A DNA stretch of 64,000 nucleotides, from positions 7,840,501 to 7,904,500 of the forward strand of contig NC_080559.1 of the NCBI RefSeq assembly GCF_030253575.1, written 5' to 3'. Position 1 is the stretch's first letter. Each line of letters starts with the position of its first letter. This document shows, one piece after another, positions 60,938 to 64,000 of this stretch. The notes beneath the pieces were generated by a model that did not search any database, was not told the origin of the DNA, and was given only the letters and a program-made list of their open reading frames with translations. Both the position numbers and the translations under genes were made by a program. The stretch is from Rhododendron vialii. Taxonomy: Eukaryota > Streptophyta > Magnoliopsida > Ericales > Ericaceae.

Positions 60938-61003
60938 ATGAAGATGTGTTGTTTTCCATGTTTCGACTGTAAAGAAGAAGTGGAAGATATTAGGTTTATG
61001 TAA
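60938..61003 (+). promoter_or_regulatory. Upstream ORF 3 of FBL15 (21 codons)
   Basis: It encodes MKMCCFPCFDCKEEVEDI and three more residues and stops 47 bases before the main AUG. Confidence 0.75.
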
Positions 61004-61050
61004 AGGCCTCGTCTTTGGGCCTCTAATTGTCATTTTGTTCCCCTATTTGC

Positions 61051-63830
61051 ATGAAGATTTGGTGTTTTTCGTGTTTCGATTGTAAAGAAGAAGAAGAGGA
61101 GGAAATTAGGAGTGGGAGAAGAATGAGGGAGGAAGAGGCCAAGTCTGATGATGATAGGGAAGAAGAGGAGGAGCCTGAGGGCTCTCTGCTAGGTTTTAAT
61201 GATAATGGGAACCCTAGAGAGAGAGACGAGGGGGGTGAGCCTGGTTTCACTATTGAGAATTTTTTGAGTATCGATGACCAGTTTGGTTTGAGTAGAGGTG
61301 GCCAGGGTGGCGGGAATGCGATGGACGTTAATCTGAGTTTGGGTTTGGGTGAGGAGCCGTCGTCTTCGTCGGCGGCATTGGACCACAGCAATGATGAATG
61401 TGATGGTGATTCGCGCAATAAACGCCCTAAAGTCGAGTCCTTTGCTCGGTGAGACCTCTCTCTATCTCTCTACACTGATTTACATGCCTTTGAGTACTCA
61501 TTACTTTGAAATACAATCACATAATAGTGATGGGGATTTTACATTTCTTATTCATGGATATCATGTTTTAGGACAATTTTAACCAAGTTTCAAAAACAGT
61601 TTTTGAATGTGAAAGTCCTTCAATGTTTGGACATGAATTATAGAGGTTCAAAGTAGTTTTCATATGTGAAAGTCCTTTCAAGGTTTGAACATGAATTATA
61701 GAGGTTCAGAGTAGTTTTCGTATGTGAAAGTCCTTTCAAGGTTTGAACATGAATTGTAGGGGTTCAAAAGAATTTTCGAATGTGAAATTAATTTCAAGGT
61801 TTGAACATGTATTCTATAATCTGGCCTTATTTGCATGGAATCACGTAGGCTGTTTTTAGCAAGATTATAGTGGCGGCTCCAGATATTTTTGTGAGATAGT
61901 CATTAAATCCTCCATTAAGAACGATGTAAAAGAAACCAGCCTTGCCAATTTCAATTTCTTACAAACGAAAAAATAATTCGAACTGATATTCTCTTATAAG
62001 TGATATAAGAACTAAAGATTATTACATTAAGTCAATGAGTTTTGGTATTCTAAAATCATTGCGCAAATAAAACAACTATTAGTAGTATTAAATAGACGGA
62101 GGAAGCATTCAAACTGACTCTTGAATATAGAAGGGATACAAGATTAATACTCCTATGAACTTTATTTTTTGGGCTGGGTGTGCAATCTCTGTGAACTGGG
62201 TGTTAACACCACAATGAGCTGCAATTAACTACACATCTGCGATCTATACATTCCAAGGAAAATACACTACGGTGCATTCATGCGCACAACCATCAATATC
62301 ATACAAGTGCTGCCGCCAGACCATACATGTTACTAGTAATTGGCAAGTTGCGGTCTACAAGACAATATGAAACCTTTTAGAAATTGCCCTTTCCCTTTTT
62401 TGTAAGTTGGTATTTGTTATATCCCGTGGAACCATTGCTAAAGGATTTTATATACAATATGTTATTAGAGCCAAAGTGGATGCAAGTCTTTCAATATGCA
62501 TTTTATGGAAAAGATATTACAATACAAGTATGAGTTCAAATTCTTTTGGACATACAATGTTTTTTTTTTACCTTTGTGCTGACGCATCTGTTAAGCCATG
62601 GTTTGAACAATTGGTTTTACAATTACGTAACAGTATCAGTGGATGCCGAGATCTGAAACAATCACTACGGATACGTAACGAAGGTGACATGCCATTACCT
62701 ACAGGAAATAGGAATAATAAAACATTCTCAGTTATTTACTTGACCGACATGGTTATTTTCTTATGAATTTTCAAGGATCCATGTGATATAGGTTTTAGTA
62801 CTTGCCTACCTATTATGTACTATACCTACCCCCTTGTGCTGGTTTCGTGTCGTCTTGGGTAAGGAAGAAAATATTTAACAAATAGTTTGGTGGTGAGTTA
62901 CCTTTTGCTGAAGGTTGTTGGAGATTTACCTCAGAGTATGACATGGGTTGCTTACCATAAATGCACCAGAGCAGTTGGGAAATATTCAAGTACCTAAACA
63001 GTTGAGCTATATCAGAGTAATTATCTTTATTTGCTTGCTTATTGGCTTAAGGCATTTTCTCTACCTGTTCTTATGTGATCATCTTGCGTCCTTGAACTGT
63101 GACCATCTTTTGTTTAACCTATTCTCCCCCGTCTTTCGACGGATGCTTAATGTTATGCCTTTAACTGCTCAGTGAAAGTCCAAGAGTGTAGTTTTACTGT
63201 TTTAGCATCTTAAAAATTTATTCTCTACCTCTAAATTATAGCATTCTCAACTTATGGTGAATAATGTTCCGTGCATTCCACATACTGGTGTGCCTTGGGA
63301 GTGACTTGTGACTTGTTTAGTGATAATGGCGAGTATTGTTTCAGGGACTGGGAGCGGCGCTTTGCACCTGCAACTTCTTCAGATGCAAACATTTATAAAT
63401 ACGAAACCACAGATTACAGTACTAAGGAATGTGGTTTGAGGAGTGAGACTCTTTACCTCTCTCCCCTTTTTAACTGTGGGGTTGATCAGAATCCCTATAA
63501 TTCTATCATTGAGAGAGATGGAGGAGATGGGTGCGAGATTTCAGAAACTGAAGATCTGGAAGTTCAGATGGATCTTACTGATGACTTATTGCATATGGTA
63601 TTTGCTGTCTCAATGTTTTAGGATTGTATTATGTGATTATGTGCTTCTTGTTCCTAGTTTGGCTGACCTCGGCTCGTATTATCTTATTGGATGAAAGGTA
63701 TTCTCTTTCTTGAAGAGCAATGATCTTTGTCGGACATCAATGGTCTGCAGACAGTGGCGGGCAGCTAGTGTTCACGAAGATTTTTGGAGATTTTTGGACT
63801 TTGAGGATCGGAACATATCTGTGGAGCAAT
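61051..63830 (+). CDS. FBL15: F-box/LRR-repeat protein 15 (SLOMO type), 5' part; continues past the window
   Basis: Three exons are present: 61051-61448, 63345-63597 and 63698-63830 (261 codons so far); the donor at 63831 shows that the gene goes on. The start MKIWCFSCFDCKEE is chosen because FBL15 proteins, as I recall them, begin with a similar short Cys-rich peptide; an in-frame AUG at 61027 would only add eight residues. An acidic, disordered region follows (Glu/Asp runs, residues 14-45; DVNLSLGLGEE about 92-102). The F-box starts near residue 205: QMDLTDDLLHMVFSFLKSND, then CRTSMVCRQWRAASVHEDFW, diagnostic of FBL15. The leucine-rich repeats must lie in later exons. F-box proteins recruit substrates to SCF ubiquitin ligases through SKP1/ASK; SLOMO affects auxin homeostasis and organ initiation at the shoot apex. 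The leader is unusual (tandem units with three uORFs). Confidence 0.92.
61603..61810 (+). repeat. ~60-bp tandem repeat (about 3.5 copies) in FBL15 intron 1
   Basis: GAATGTGAAAGTCC or TATGTGAAAGTCC, then CAAGGTTTGAACATGAATT, TAGAGGTTCA and AGTAGTTTTC recur four times with few changes; the last unit is partial. Confidence 0.9.
61811..63344 (+). other. Remainder of FBL15 intron 1
   Basis: Long intron, 1.9 kb in total. The 119-codon frame at 62407-62766 has no family resemblance and lacks splice or start context, so I treat it as chance. Nothing else stands out. Confidence 0.45.
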
Positions 63831-64000
63831 GTGAGTATTATCTTCATGTATATTTTATCATTGACTACTCATTTACCAGTAAATATTTTTCTTGAAGCAA
63901 GTTTGAAACCTTATTTGTCTTCGGAAACCCAGTGTTAGTTGTTCTTATATGTTGTCCTCCAAGCTTTGCCTATTAGCTAATTTCCCCTTGTTCTTCTGTC

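Larger units (their letters stand above)
60639..61101 (+). repeat. Four tandem copies of a ~115-bp unit spanning the FBL15 start region
   Basis: Units begin at 60639, 60756, 60873 and 60984 (117, 117, 111 and 118 bp). Each has AAGGCMTCRTCTTTG, TCATTTTGTTYYCC, TTTGCATGAAGAT and TTTCKACTGTAAA. The fourth unit contains the true start codon (61051); the first three contain AUGs at the equivalent place (60704, 60822, 60938). Confidence 0.95.

Noticed and set aside
61027-61050. In-frame AUG eight codons upstream of the chosen FBL15 start
   Set aside because: TTGTCATTTTG at 61027 is not an ATG in the equivalent copies and the family-like peptide starts at 61051 (MKIWCF); the track start there is a non-ATG codon context.
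62407-62766. 119-codon frame inside FBL15 intron 1
   Set aside because: No family resemblance, lies within an intron of a well-supported gene and lacks splice signals that would make it an exon.

Overview
This is a nuclear window from a flowering plant, most likely a eudicot. It has intron-rich genes with GT/AG junctions, long AT-rich intergenic stretches, many microsatellites, and plant-specific families (CDPK, fasciclin-like arabinogalactan protein, WVD2-like protein, PPR protein, F-box/LRR protein). The species cannot be fixed from the sequence alone. There are no bacterial features and no CRISPR array.

Seven protein-coding genes can be supported, and six are complete. In order: (1) an HSCB/Jac1-type iron-sulphur co-chaperone, + strand, 791-6136, six exons; (2) an intronless mitochondrial-type PPR protein, - strand, 11407-14514, which looks like two fused PPR modules; (3) a fra a 1/Mal d 1-associated-type protein, + strand, 15737-20818, two exons around a 4.5 kb transposon-filled intron; (4) a CPK1/2/20-like calcium-dependent protein kinase, + strand, 25839-30098, seven exons, with a shortened second EF-hand loop; (5) a WVD2-like (TPX2_C) microtubule-associated protein, + strand, 38083-42680, seven exons; (6) a FLA15-18-type fasciclin-like arabinogalactan protein, - strand, 49448-52488, whose last 25 codons sit in a remote second exon; (7) the 5' end of F-box/LRR-repeat protein 15 (SLOMO type), + strand, from 61051 past the window end. 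The genes do not form an operon or an obvious pathway; they are ordinary neighbours on a plant chromosome.

The rest is mostly small non-autonomous transposons and decayed retroelements: a MULE-type MITE family with 9-bp target-site duplications (four good copies and a fragment), an AT-rich foldback family (about six copies), a GAGCCGAGC-rich family (three copies), a Stowaway and a Tourist-like element, a 1.5 kb foldback element, tRNA-derived SINEs (one with a 17-bp target duplication), LINE relics and two copia-type LTR fragments. Many intergenic blocks are local tandem duplications.

The most unusual signals are: (a) the FBL15 leader, where a ~115 bp unit carrying the start codon is repeated four times, so that three upstream ORFs encode near-copies of the protein's own N-terminus; (b) an exact 44-nt inverted copy of the exon 5/5' splice site of the WVD2-like gene placed inside its next intron; (c) the 3-residue loss in CDPK EF-hand 2; (d) the two-module PPR protein. 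All exon structures were inferred by hand from reading frame, splice dinucleotides and family knowledge, without transcript data.
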